From assembly GCA_020002265.1 (NCBI GenBank), contig CP048228.1, positions 1 to 64,000 on the forward strand: a stretch of 64,000 nucleotides of DNA. The letters are read 5' to 3'. A program made the translations under genes and the position numbers. The stretch's first letter is position 1; each line of letters opens with the position of its first letter. This DNA is from Anaplasmataceae bacterium AB001_6. GTDB lineage: Bacteria > Pseudomonadota > Alphaproteobacteria > Rickettsiales > Anaplasmataceae. The notes beneath the pieces were generated by a model, which was not told where the DNA came from, made no database searches, and saw nothing but the letters and a program-made list of their open reading frames with translations. Shown here piece by piece: positions 36,612-46,138 of this stretch.

Positions 36612-37355
36612 CTAAATATTTGCAACAATCTCTTTAAGTTCTGAGAAAACTGACGGCTGATAATGTATTTCTCTATTACATGAAACAAGATTAATCATTA
36701 TATTCCCCTCCTCGAGTAATTGAGGTACATTGATACGTTTTCCCATCTTGATAATAAAAGAATCATCATTGCATTTTTCCACAATATTTCCATTACGGAT
36801 ATAATCAGTACATCCAACTAATTTCACTCCTCTAATGGGGATACAAGGTAAGTTAACATTAATAACATATTTGTCCTTTATCGAAGCAACATACTTCATC
36901 AAATTGGCAAAAAGTTTGATAAAAATTTCATTTTGTGTGTTAAAGAAAAAATCTGATTTATTTTTATAAAACTGACTAATAGCAAAAGAACCAACACCGG
37001 ACAGGTTAGATTGCACAGCAGCGCCAACAGTTCCTGAATATAGAGTATCAACCCCTGCATTCATTCCAATGTTTATACCAGAAATCACAATATCTGGGAT
37101 ATCAAATGCCTCTATAAGGCCGCTCATTGCAACTATAACACAATCTACTGGGGTGCCATCAAGGCAAAATACATTTTTCCCTAATTTCTCAAAATTCAAG
37201 TTAGTATTCAAGGTTATAGATTGACTTACACCACTTTTATCTCTTTTAGGAGCCATAATTTGTATTTTATCATAACCTAAACCTACACAAAGGTCTGATA
37301 AAATTTTAAACCCATCAGAGTGCACTCCATCATCATTTGTTAATAAGATCTTCAC
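36612..37355 (-). CDS. surE: 5'/3'-nucleotidase SurE
   Basis: 247 aa, normal length. SurE is a metal-dependent survival-type nucleotidase and phosphatase. The family start MKILLTNDDGVHSDGF carries the Asp pair of the metal site, followed by APKRDKSGVSQSIT (about 35-48), DGTPVDCV (about 67-74) and VISGINIGMNAGVDTLYSGTVGAA (about 89-112). The C-terminus is complete. It is followed 43 bases downstream by the dinD remnant and preceded by pgpA, all on the minus strand. Confidence 0.95.
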   Translation of the reverse strand: MKILLTNDDGVHSDGFKILSDLCVGLGYDKIQIMAPKRDKSGVSQSITLNTNLNFEKLGKNVFCLDGTPVDCVIVAMSGLIEAFDIPDIVISGINIGMNAGVDTLYSGTVGAAVQSNLSGVGSFAISQFYKNKSDFFFNTQNEIFIKLFANLMKYVASIKDKYVINVNLPCIPIRGVKLVGCTDYIRNGNIVEKCNDDSFIIKMGKRINVPQLLEEGNIMINLVSCNREIHYQPSVFSELKEIVANI

Positions 37356-37422
37356 GGTAAAAGCATATCAATAATATGAATAAACTCATTTTAACAAAAT
37401 AAAATATAAAAGGGAAAAAATA

Positions 37423-37917
37423 CTATGTAATATACTTAAAATTAACCTTTAAATAGAAAAAAACAAATAAAAAATATAAAATGCCAGCAATAACAGCAGC
37501 AAAAACATCATCTAACATAATCCCTACTCCCCCCTTAACTTTTTTATCAATAATGCTAATAGGAAAAGGTTTTGTGATATCAAATAATCTAAACAAAATA
37601 AAAGAGGTAAAAATTGTATAAAAAAGATTATAAATCCCAAAAAAATTGTTAGCATGAAAAATCATTACAAAGGTTATCATCTGTCCTAAGACTTCATCTA
37701 TGACCACTTCCTTCGGATCTTTCTTGGCAGTATCTTTACTATATAAATCTGATCCTATAGTACCTAAAATTGCAATAAAAAATAACATCGAGTAAAAAAC
37801 TATTGGCTGTACAAAAAAAAATGGCAATAATACAAAAGATGCCAATGATCCTATAGTACCAGGACAATATCTAAACTTACCCGTAAAAAAAAATGTAACA
37901 AACAAGATATTAAGCAT
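37423..37917 (-). CDS. pgpA: Phosphatidylglycerophosphatase A
   Basis: 164 aa, normal length. It dephosphorylates phosphatidylglycerophosphate to phosphatidylglycerol in the inner membrane. The PgpA motifs are present: FTGKFRYCPGTIGSLASF (about 11-28, PGTxGS) and EVVIDEVLGQMITF (about 69-82, the DE pair of the catalytic site), then RLFDITKPFPI and KVKGGVGIMLDDVFAAVIAG (about 125-150, with DD). Several hydrophobic segments fit an integral membrane enzyme. It is transcribed before surE with 67 bases between. Confidence 0.93.
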   Translation of the reverse strand: MLNILFVTFFFTGKFRYCPGTIGSLASFVLLPFFFVQPIVFYSMLFFIAILGTIGSDLYSKDTAKKDPKEVVIDEVLGQMITFVMIFHANNFFGIYNLFYTIFTSFILFRLFDITKPFPISIIDKKVKGGVGIMLDDVFAAVIAGILYFLFVFFYLKVNFKYIT

Positions 37918-38057
37918 TACGAAACCATAATATGTAAGAATATTAAAGATAATATAAAAGATACATTATAGAAACCTTGGCGGAATAATGATAATCGATA
38001 AAATACTGTTAGATTATATCAAAATACTATAAAATGTTGTTTTACTAGTAGATTTAT

Positions 38058-39194
38058 ATGTGGAGATTTAGTAATAAGAGCTTGCTACGTATTGTTATGG
38101 AAGTTGGGCTTGCGGTGACAACAATAATTCTCATAGTAGTACTGATGGTTAGCGAAAAAAAACATTCCTCTAATCAAACGAAAGATGTTGAGTTAAATAA
38201 TGTAGATAAAAAAGCAATAGAAACAAGGCTCAACATAAAACTCAAAAAGATAGAATCTGAAATAAAGGATATAAGCTTTGATCTAAGCGGCACAACAGAT
38301 GTAAAAAATAAAATCATAATAAAATCTAAGGTAAATGGCCTGATTGAAGAAATCACATCCCAAGAGGGAGAAATAGTTGAAGAAGGCGATACGATAATGC
38401 TAATAGAATCGCTAGATAAAGAAGAAAAATTAAACAGTGCAAAAAGCAGCTTAAAAGAGAAATTGAAATCAAAAGATATTGAATCTAACCTCCGTAAGGA
38501 AAAATTTTCATCTACAATGGATGTGTATAAAAGCGAAAGTGAATTAAGAATCGCCGAACAACAATTTAAATTTGCCTCAATAGAATACGAAGATATCAAA
38601 ATAAGATCCCCTATTACAGGGTTCTTGGAAAAGCTCAATTTTTATAAAGGAGACTATGTTAATATAGGAGACGAGATAACCACTATAATAGATACCGATT
38701 CCTACATATTGAATGTCTACGTACCAGAAAGGCATATCTTCAAAATAAAAAAAGGACAGAAAGCAGAAGTAGTCGTAACAAGATTTGATAAATATGATGG
38801 TGTTGTAGATTTTATAAGCAAGAAATCTACTGATGATACTAGATGCTATCTAGTAGAAATACAAATAGATAATAGAGGAGATATTATCCCCACTGGAATG
38901 AGCGCAACAGCTTCTATAATCTATGATAGAGACTTGGCATTTTATCTTCCAGCAAGTGCATTAATTCTGGATACAAAAGGCGTAATAGGTATGAAATACA
39001 TAGACGTAGAGGCAGAAAAAGTAAAGTTCAGAAAAATAGAATTAATATCACAGGAAGGCGCAGGTTACTGGATTAAGTACACTGAAGATGATATACTACG
39101 TGAGGGGAGTGATAATCTACCAAAGGCGCTAGATCTCATTGTTTCAGGGGCTTATTACGTTAAAGATGGTGAAAATATATCAGAATCGAGTTAG
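38058..39194 (+). CDS. HlyD/AcrA-type membrane fusion protein
   Basis: 378 aa. Periplasmic adaptor of an RND efflux system. One N-terminal membrane segment (about 11-30) is followed by a lipoyl/barrel-sandwich half (VKGLIEEI, EGEIVEEGDTIMLIES), a Lys/Glu-rich coiled-coil region (about 115-175), the second lipoyl half (IRSPITGFLEKLNFYKGDYVNIGD) and the beta-barrel (LNVYVPERHIFKIKKGQKAEVVVT). It is probably the partner of the RND permease at 32.5-35.7 kb, although the genes are separated by three minus-strand genes. The next gene begins inside its 3' end. Confidence 0.87.
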   Translation: MWRFSNKSLLRIVMEVGLAVTTIILIVVLMVSEKKHSSNQTKDVELNNVDKKAIETRLNIKLKKIESEIKDISFDLSGTTDVKNKIIIKSKVNGLIEEITSQEGEIVEEGDTIMLIESLDKEEKLNSAKSSLKEKLKSKDIESNLRKEKFSSTMDVYKSESELRIAEQQFKFASIEYEDIKIRSPITGFLEKLNFYKGDYVNIGDEITTIIDTDSYILNVYVPERHIFKIKKGQKAEVVVTRFDKYDGVVDFISKKSTDDTRCYLVEIQIDNRGDIIPTGMSATASIIYDRDLAFYLPASALILDTKGVIGMKYIDVEAEKVKFRKIELISQEGAGYWIKYTEDDILREGSDNLPKALDLIVSGAYYVKDGENISESS

Positions 39195-40008
39195 GTCGCA
39201 GCATTTATTCTTGTGTTTTTTGTTTTTGTTTATATATCCTGCAGAATTCGTTGCAGCTAAGCCACAAGATAAAATCATCGCTAAAGTCAAAATAGCAGAT
39301 TTTAACCGTGATATTTTGGATTTGTGTCAACCGCTGGATAACATAAAATATAAAGTGAAAGCTAGTGAAATTTCCGAGCTAATACTAAGCGATAAATATA
39401 AAGAAAACGTTGGAGAATATCTCTTTAAAGTCATGCAAGATAATGAATTTGATTGTCAAAGCAAAGAAAGATGTATCAACAAATTAGCTAGAGTATGGAA
39501 CAAAAATCAGATGTTTAAGCAAACGTTCTGTGGTTCAATTTCACCTAGAAAAAATAATAAGCCTACTCTAGTGGGGATGTATTATGTTGGTAGATATGTA
39601 CAGCTCAATGAGAGAGGACAATTATGGTCTAGCAACTTATGTGAAAACAAAGAAAGATTATTTAGCCCAGTATATAAAACACCAATTGATTATACTCTTC
39701 CAGCGATAAATCAGGGAAAAGTATTCACAGTATGTAATAAGAGTTTGATTATTAATATGTCTGCCAAAAGAATGCTAGAATTGGGTATAACGACACAAAA
39801 AAATCTATCAGATACAAACAGAAGAGCCTGCGCTAAAGAAATTATAGATGGTAAAACAAAATACTACGTTTTGATCTCCACCTCATCTGATAAGAGGAAT
39901 GATGGAGGTTTATCTAAAGAATCATCCATTACATTATTTAAACCTATACGCTCCTTAGAAGATAATATATGCTCTGTATTTCCAGATAAAAAATGTCCTG
40001 TTTGTTAA
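39166..40008 (+). CDS. Secreted Cys-containing protein of unknown function
   Basis: 280 aa from the ATG at 39166, which overlaps the end of the adaptor gene by 29 bases. A signal peptide is clear: a basic start, the hydrophobic core FLCFLFLFIYP, then AEFVAA with likely cleavage before KPQ. The mature part has about ten Cys in pairs (CQSKERC, CGS, CNK, CAKE, CSVFPDKKCPVC), which could form periplasmic disulfides. No family was recognised. The overlap implies cotranscription and perhaps a shared envelope role with the efflux adaptor. Confidence 0.65.
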   Translation: MVKIYQNRVRSQHLFLCFLFLFIYPAEFVAAKPQDKIIAKVKIADFNRDILDLCQPLDNIKYKVKASEISELILSDKYKENVGEYLFKVMQDNEFDCQSKERCINKLARVWNKNQMFKQTFCGSISPRKNNKPTLVGMYYVGRYVQLNERGQLWSSNLCENKERLFSPVYKTPIDYTLPAINQGKVFTVCNKSLIINMSAKRMLELGITTQKNLSDTNRRACAKEIIDGKTKYYVLISTSSDKRNDGGLSKESSITLFKPIRSLEDNICSVFPDKKCPVC

Positions 40009-40090
40009 TTCAAGATTCTTCTTACCCTATCAATAGACATGTGATACTCAATCATGTTAGCATCTGGTACTATACATTTTTTTAAAAATA

Positions 40091-40687
40091 GTGTTTACAG
40101 GCATAATAAATAATATAAGCACCATAGATTTTGTGCGTCAAAAAGAAAATGAAGATGTACTATTAGCAATAAAAAATAATAATCTAGCAAAAAAAACAAA
40201 AATTGGCGCTTCAATTGCTGTGAACGGAATATGCTTAACAGTGACACAAATTAAAGATAGTTGTTTATATTTTGAACTTTCCAAAGAAACTATGAATAGA
40301 ACAAGTTTTCAAAACATACAAAAGGGAAATTTTGTAAACTTAGAAAGCTCTGTAAGAATAGGCGACCCCTTGGATGGTCACATTGTAACAGGTCACGTAG
40401 ATGGCTTGGCCAAAATAGAAAGTATAGAAAGAATTAAACAATCACATAAAGTGGATTGTAGCATAGATAAAAATCTAAGAAAATTTATAGCTCCTAAAGG
40501 ATCCATTGCTCTGGATGGGATTTCCCTAACCATCAATGATATCACAGAGGACGGTTTGTTCTCTGTTAATATAATAAGCCATACATGGCATAACACGACT
40601 TTTCAATACAAAAAATTAGGTAATACAATGAATGTAGAAGTTGATATAATTGCAAGGTACGTACTAAACGCCCAGAACCAAGAATAA
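40091..40687 (+). CDS. ribE: Riboflavin synthase (alpha subunit)
   Basis: 198 aa, GTG start. It converts two lumazine molecules to riboflavin. It has the family start MFTGII and two similar lumazine-binding barrels. The first has IGASIAVNGICLTVT (about 37-51) and the second KGSIALDGISLTINDI (about 136-151). Also present are GDPLDGHIVTGHVDGLAKI (about 92-110) and the C-terminal VDIIARYV. The start codon has little upstream ribosome-binding sequence, but the family N-terminus is unmistakable. It is convergent with secA. Confidence 0.95.
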   Translation: MFTGIINNISTIDFVRQKENEDVLLAIKNNNLAKKTKIGASIAVNGICLTVTQIKDSCLYFELSKETMNRTSFQNIQKGNFVNLESSVRIGDPLDGHIVTGHVDGLAKIESIERIKQSHKVDCSIDKNLRKFIAPKGSIALDGISLTINDITEDGLFSVNIISHTWHNTTFQYKKLGNTMNVEVDIIARYVLNAQNQE

Positions 40688-40703
40688 TACACAAAAAAGA
40701 TTG

Positions 40704-43253
40704 TCAAACTTTCCCTTTCTTTTTATCTAACATCTTAACACCAGAATTAGCTACTTCCTCTGTTTTTGACTTATGCTTAATTTGGAAGCTCATTTTAAAT
40801 TTTTCAGCACTATCCAAGATATTTTGTACACGCACAACTCTCATAATAACCATCTCTTTCCAATCAAAAAACAGTTTCTCCAAAGCAATAAAAGTTTCTT
40901 TTTTAAACTCCACCAAAGGGTTTTGCTGCCCCACAGAACGCATACCAATTCCCATCCTAACGTTGTCGGTATAGCTTATATGATTACGCCATAGTTCATC
41001 AAGCGATAGTAAAAATATCTGCCTTATTACACCAAGCCTATCCTCAGGTGCAATGGTCTCAATTTTTTCATAGACAAACTTTTGAGATTTATCATTTAGG
41101 ATACCTAATGTTCGTTCTGGAATTAGATTCTTCTCATCTTCCATATCCAGATTATTCGAATAAACAGCATGAATAGCTCTAATTAAAGACTTAACAACTA
41201 ATCTTTGTGTACCAGTAGCTGCAACATTATCATCATACTCTATGTTTTCATTATTAAAAGCCCTATTTATTAAGCTCTGATTTATCTCTTGTACCATAGG
41301 CGAAAGATCATACTCAGTCATATCTAGTATTTTATTACGCTGACTAAATATAACTTGTCGCTGACTATTAATTACGTCATCATAATTCAATAAATTCTTC
41401 CGGATATCATAATTATGTCCTTCAACTTTCTTCTGAGCTCTTTCAATAGATTTAGTAATCATTGGATGCATTATTACATCGCCTTTATTTAAACCCAATT
41501 TGGAAAGCATAAATTTAATCTTTTCAGAACCAAATATCCTTAACAAATCATCTTCCAAGGATAAAAAGAATTTTGATTTACCGGGATCTCCCTGTCTTCC
41601 TGATCTCCCACGTAACTGATTATCAATTCTACGGCTTTCATGGCGCTCTGTTCCAATGATATAAAGACCCCCCGATTTAATAACCGCATTCTTTTTCTTC
41701 AAATAATCCTTTTCAGAAATCTCCTTCATCACACCACCCAGCTTAATATCCGTACCTCTTCCAGCCATATTGGTAGCTATAGTTATAGAACCAAGCTCTC
41801 CTGCTTTTGCAATAATAGCCGCTTCCTGTGCGTGATTTTTTGCATTTAATACATTGTGAGGAAGATGATGCTTCTTCATCATTTTAGATAATCTCTCAGA
41901 TTGCTTAATACTAGTAACTCCCACTAGAACAGGTTGCTTTCTATTATTGTGACATTCTTCAACCAGGTTAATAACTGCATCAAATTTTTCTTCGGAAGTG
42001 CAATATATTTCATCATCCATATCGGTTCTTTGTATGGGTAAATTTGTCGGAATCAATAAAACTCTCAAGCCGTATATATTATTGAACTCTTTTTCTTCAG
42101 TTTTAGCAGTTCCTGTCATTCCTGCTAATTTTCCATACATTCTGAAGTAATTCTGGAAAGTAATGGACGCCAATGTTTGATTTTCCCTTTGTACTGTGAC
42201 TCCTTCTTTTGCCTCAAGTGCTTGATGCAAACCTTCTGCAAACCTCCTTCCTTTCATCATACGACCAGTGAATTCATCAATAATGACAACTTGATCATCT
42301 GCAATTATATAATCTTTATTTCTAGCAAATAAATGATGTGCCTTAAGAGCTTGATCGACATGATGTATTAATCCAAGATTATCAAAATCATATAGAGAAT
42401 CTTCTTTTTTCAGCAACCCATGACTTCTCAAAACATCTTCTACCACATCCATTCCTTCTTCTGTAAGGCTAACAGTGCGATTTTTCTCATTTAATATAAA
42501 ATTATCTTTCGATATATATTTCACTATTTTATCTACTCTATTGTAGACTGTAACATTTTTCTCAGATGGTCCGGAAATTATCAAAGGAGTTCGAGCCTCA
42601 TCTATTAAAATAGAATCAACTTCATCAATGATCGCATAAAAATGACCACGTTGTACTCTTCCCTTATTAGAATTGACCATATTATCTTTTAAATAGTCAA
42701 AGCCCAATTCATTGTTAGTAGCGTAAACTATATCGCAAGCATAGTTCTTTTTTCTTTCTTCAGGTTTGATATCGTTCGTAATACATCCAACTGTTAAACC
42801 CAAAGCACTAAAGATTTGCCCCATCCACTCTGCATCTCGTTTAGCCAGATAATCGTTAACAGTAACTATGTGAACACCCTTGCCAGTTAATGCGTTGAGA
42901 TAAGCAGCCAATACAGCAACTAGTGTCTTTCCTTCACCGGTTTTCATCTCTGATATAAAACCTTTATGTAATGCAATACCACCAAGTATTTGACAATCAT
43001 AATGTCTCATATTCAACAAACGTTTTGATACTTCCCTGACAGCGGCAAAAGCTTCTGGTAATAAACCATCAAGATTCTCACCATTAGCTAACTGATCTTT
43101 TAATTTATCTGTATTTTTAGCAAATTCTTCGATATCTTTATCCAACAAAGTAGCTTCCAACTCGTTGACTTTACTCAATATCCCAGAGAATCTCTTAAGA
43201 ATTTTTTTATCATTTGTCCCAGAAAGGAGGTTTTTAAAAAAAGGCAAAAACAT
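40704..43253 (-). CDS. secA: Preprotein translocase ATPase SecA
   Basis: 849 aa from the ATG at 43253 (an in-frame TTG start at 43262 adds three residues). SecA drives proteins through SecYEG. Present are the N-terminal FSGILSKVNELEATL, Walker A MKTGEGKTLVAVLAAYLNAL (near residue 103), the DEVDSILIDEARTPLIISGP box, the TGTAKTEEKEF region, NMAGRGTDIKLGG, and the RGRSGRQGDPG helicase motif. The C-terminus ends in a Lys-rich tail and lacks the CxCxSGxxxxxxC(H/C) zinc motif that most SecA proteins use to bind SecB and phospholipid. It is convergent with ribE. Confidence 0.96.
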   Translation of the reverse strand: MFLPFFKNLLSGTNDKKILKRFSGILSKVNELEATLLDKDIEEFAKNTDKLKDQLANGENLDGLLPEAFAAVREVSKRLLNMRHYDCQILGGIALHKGFISEMKTGEGKTLVAVLAAYLNALTGKGVHIVTVNDYLAKRDAEWMGQIFSALGLTVGCITNDIKPEERKKNYACDIVYATNNELGFDYLKDNMVNSNKGRVQRGHFYAIIDEVDSILIDEARTPLIISGPSEKNVTVYNRVDKIVKYISKDNFILNEKNRTVSLTEEGMDVVEDVLRSHGLLKKEDSLYDFDNLGLIHHVDQALKAHHLFARNKDYIIADDQVVIIDEFTGRMMKGRRFAEGLHQALEAKEGVTVQRENQTLASITFQNYFRMYGKLAGMTGTAKTEEKEFNNIYGLRVLLIPTNLPIQRTDMDDEIYCTSEEKFDAVINLVEECHNNRKQPVLVGVTSIKQSERLSKMMKKHHLPHNVLNAKNHAQEAAIIAKAGELGSITIATNMAGRGTDIKLGGVMKEISEKDYLKKKNAVIKSGGLYIIGTERHESRRIDNQLRGRSGRQGDPGKSKFFLSLEDDLLRIFGSEKIKFMLSKLGLNKGDVIMHPMITKSIERAQKKVEGHNYDIRKNLLNYDDVINSQRQVIFSQRNKILDMTEYDLSPMVQEINQSLINRAFNNENIEYDDNVAATGTQRLVVKSLIRAIHAVYSNNLDMEDEKNLIPERTLGILNDKSQKFVYEKIETIAPEDRLGVIRQIFLLSLDELWRNHISYTDNVRMGIGMRSVGQQNPLVEFKKETFIALEKLFFDWKEMVIMRVVRVQNILDSAEKFKMSFQIKHKSKTEEVANSGVKMLDKKKGKV

Positions 43254-43371
43254 AAACAACAATGCTCATTCCAATGTAAATATAATTTTACCAGCTATAA
43301 AAATTATAACAATCAAATAGAAGAAAAATGCAGCAACAAAATGCAAATATACAAGATATCACTAACACACT

Positions 43372-45234
43372 TTAAGCAAAAGATAAGAAATAGAAGATAC
43401 CAACTATGCTGATAATAGCTCCTAATATCATATAAATAATATATCTATGCAAGGAACCTCTGTTTACATGAACAGAAACTGTCGAAGAAACCTTATTGAC
43501 AATACATCCCACACTATTTACTGCATCATCGATCACTTTTACATCAAAATAACGACTAAGCAAAGATAATAGTTCATAACCACAAACAAATATAAAGTTG
43601 TATACTTCATCAAAATAATATTTATTCTTTAAAATCACACTTACTATATTATCTTGTCTTAAGAACATATTACGGAACAAATATGCAACAGAAATACCTA
43701 ACAACGAAACTAAAAGAGGTAGTACCATCCAAGCATGTAAGTGAGGAGCTTCTTTTATTCCTACCAAATTAATCCAAAACTCCTGTTCTGTTATACCAAT
43801 CCAATACTTTCCTATGAATCCCGCTGCTATAGCGAGAAAAGAAAGAAGAAATATTACAATATTCATCACTTTTGGAATCACAGTAACATTTTTACTTGCA
43901 TCACTCACAGGGTTTTGAGTGAAAATCATAAGTATCAAACGCCAAGAGTACAATGCTGTTAAAAATGCTGCAAATAAAACAACAAAGAAAACAACAGGAT
44001 ATAAGAAAGAATATTCGATAATTAGATCCTTTGAGAAGAATCCCGAAAAGGGAAAGATCCCAGCTAAAGAAAGCGATCCAACTATTTGTACAGCATAAGT
44101 AAGTTTCATAACTTTTCCTACATTACCCATTTTTCTCATATCTTGTTCATGGTGAAGTGATGTAATCACATTCCCCGCGCACATGAACAGCAATGATTTA
44201 AAGAATGCATGAGTGAAAAGGTGAAATAAAGCAGCATTATATGCAGATAAACCTAAAGCTACAAACATATATCCAAGTTGGCTGCAAGTAGAATAGGCTA
44301 TAACTCTTTTTATATCATCTTGAGCTATAGCTATAGTACTAGCAAACAAAGCGGTAATAGAGCCAACAAAAAGAATAAACATCTTCACATTTGGCAAAAG
44401 ATCAAAGAAAGGAGACATTCTTATCACAAGAAATACTCCCGCTGTCACCATCGTGGCTGAGTGTATCAATCCAGAAACTGGTGTTGGACCTTCCATTGCA
44501 TCTGGTAACCATACATGTAGTCCAATTTGTGCGGATTTCCCCATACAGCCAATAAATAAAAAGAATCCTGCTATCTCTAATATTCCATAGTGATACTGAA
44601 AAACATTATCAACAGCTTTAATATTGCCAAATATATCAACAAAATCCACACTACGGAAAACAGCAAAAACTATTATTATTCCGATCAATAAGAATAGATC
44701 ACCTACCCTGTTGACTATAAATGCTTTAACAGATGCTCTGCATGCGGATTCTTTTTTATACCAAAAACCGATTAACAAATAGGAAGCAAAACCAACGCCT
44801 TCCCAACCACAAAAAAGTTGTAATAAATCACCTGCACTGACAAGTACAAGCATAAAAAATACAAATAAACTAAGATAAATAAAGAAGATTTTTATCCCTT
44901 CATCTTTTGCCATGTACCCAACAGAATAAAAATGAATGAAAGCAGCAACAGAATTAATAACTACAAACATTAAAAGAGTTACATTATCAATGTAAATAGA
45001 CCAGTTAACATCCAAAAGACCAACCGAGAACCACTTTGCAAGAATAATAACATAGGGTTCTGTATGATGGAAAAGTAAATAACAAGATGCAAGGGCAGAA
45101 AATGCAATTATAGCAGAACAACAATATTCATTAATAAAGAGCTTATTTTCAGATTCATCACGAGATAAAACTCTCGAAAGATACATCCAAAAGCAACTCA
45201 ATAAGGGTGCAAAAAAAATTGCCTTTTCCAACAT
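43372..45234 (-). CDS. nuoL: NADH-quinone oxidoreductase subunit L
   Basis: 620 aa, normal length. It is a proton-pumping antiporter-like subunit of complex I. Multiple membrane helices are present, with YMAKDEGIKIFFIYLSLFVFFML, FCGWEGVGFASYLLIGFW (conserved Glu in helix 5), ADVWLPDAMEGPTPVS-type text (VWLPDAMEGPTPVSGLIHSATMV) and the long C-terminal extension. It follows nuoK by 3 bases. No nuoM or nuoN follows: the next gene is secA. Confidence 0.95.
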   Translation of the reverse strand: MLEKAIFFAPLLSCFWMYLSRVLSRDESENKLFINEYCCSAIIAFSALASCYLLFHHTEPYVIILAKWFSVGLLDVNWSIYIDNVTLLMFVVINSVAAFIHFYSVGYMAKDEGIKIFFIYLSLFVFFMLVLVSAGDLLQLFCGWEGVGFASYLLIGFWYKKESACRASVKAFIVNRVGDLFLLIGIIIVFAVFRSVDFVDIFGNIKAVDNVFQYHYGILEIAGFFLFIGCMGKSAQIGLHVWLPDAMEGPTPVSGLIHSATMVTAGVFLVIRMSPFFDLLPNVKMFILFVGSITALFASTIAIAQDDIKRVIAYSTCSQLGYMFVALGLSAYNAALFHLFTHAFFKSLLFMCAGNVITSLHHEQDMRKMGNVGKVMKLTYAVQIVGSLSLAGIFPFSGFFSKDLIIEYSFLYPVVFFVVLFAAFLTALYSWRLILMIFTQNPVSDASKNVTVIPKVMNIVIFLLSFLAIAAGFIGKYWIGITEQEFWINLVGIKEAPHLHAWMVLPLLVSLLGISVAYLFRNMFLRQDNIVSVILKNKYYFDEVYNFIFVCGYELLSLLSRYFDVKVIDDAVNSVGCIVNKVSSTVSVHVNRGSLHRYIIYMILGAIISIVGIFYFLSFA

Positions 45235-45237
45235 AGA

Positions 45238-45540
45238 TCAACCTTTTAACTTATTCATATTAACCCCATCAATATTTCCAAAAGTACGGAAATAAACTAT
45301 TAATATCGCCAAACCTATAGCTAATTCTGCTGCTCCTAAGGTTAATACAACAACTGAAAAAACCCAGCCCATAACATCGTTGTTCATGGATGAAGCAGTA
45401 ACAAAATTGATATTGATAGAAAGCAATATAAGCTCTATTGCCAAAAGAACTCTGATGACATTTTTTCTATTCAGCAGCAGACCAAACAAGCCAATAGCAA
45501 ACAAAATTATAGAAATTACAAAAAAATCATAAGCTATCAT
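45238..45540 (-). CDS. nuoK: NADH-quinone oxidoreductase subunit K
   Basis: 100 aa, normal length. Three membrane helices. The two buried Glu of the proton path are present in LLAIELILLSININ (about residue 36) and LTLGAAELAIGLAIL (about 72). It overlaps nuoJ by 4 bases (ATGA) and lies 3 bases before nuoL, a tightly packed operon. Confidence 0.96.
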   Translation of the reverse strand: MIAYDFFVISIILFAIGLFGLLLNRKNVIRVLLAIELILLSININFVTASSMNNDVMGWVFSVVVLTLGAAELAIGLAILIVYFRTFGNIDGVNMNKLKG

Positions 45541-46115
45541 ATGCTAACTCCCTTTTTTGACTTAACACTAACCATTTTAGCTCTATTAGGTTTTTTTAAC
45601 TGATTGAATAATTTTTGTCTTTTTACATTATCTGTCTTTTCTAGAACAAGGGCTATAGCACCAACCATAGCTATCAGTAGTATAAAACCAGCAATCTCTA
45701 ACACGAGATAATGTTCTGTATATAAAACAGCTGCCAAGTCTCTCACAGATACAGAAGTATAGATAACCTGATCACTAAGGCTATAAATATTAAATGCAAA
45801 AAGGACACATAAAGTGAAAGCTGTTATTATCGCAAATATCAAACCTCCTTCAAAAAAACCAATACCACTAAGTGCACTGGATACTTTAAAATCGGCCATC
45901 ATAACAACAAACAGAAACATAACTATGACAGCGCCAACGTATACTATTATCAAAAGAAATGCAAGAAAGTCTGCTCCCATCAAGATAAAAAGGCCTGCAG
46001 TATTTATAAATGACAAAATCAAACACATCACAGAATGCACAGAATTCTTCAGAAAGACAACCCCTACAGCACTCAAGATTACAAAAAAACTAAAAAGATA
46101 AAAAAATAAACCCAT
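45537..46115 (-). CDS. nuoJ: NADH-quinone oxidoreductase subunit J
   Basis: 192 aa, five hydrophobic helices. The conserved helix 3 stretch LLIIVYVGAVIVMFLFVVMM (about 54-73) is the NuoJ signature. First gene of nuoJ-nuoK-nuoL, 23 bases after the pmbA gene on the same strand, so all four may be one transcript. The C-terminal tail is Lys-rich and cytoplasmic. Confidence 0.94.
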   Translation of the reverse strand: MGLFFYLFSFFVILSAVGVVFLKNSVHSVMCLILSFINTAGLFILMGADFLAFLLIIVYVGAVIVMFLFVVMMADFKVSSALSGIGFFEGGLIFAIITAFTLCVLFAFNIYSLSDQVIYTSVSVRDLAAVLYTEHYLVLEIAGFILLIAMVGAIALVLEKTDNVKRQKLFNQLKKPNRAKMVSVKSKKGVSI

Positions 46116-46138
46116 TTAAAAACTTCTCTCTTGATAAA

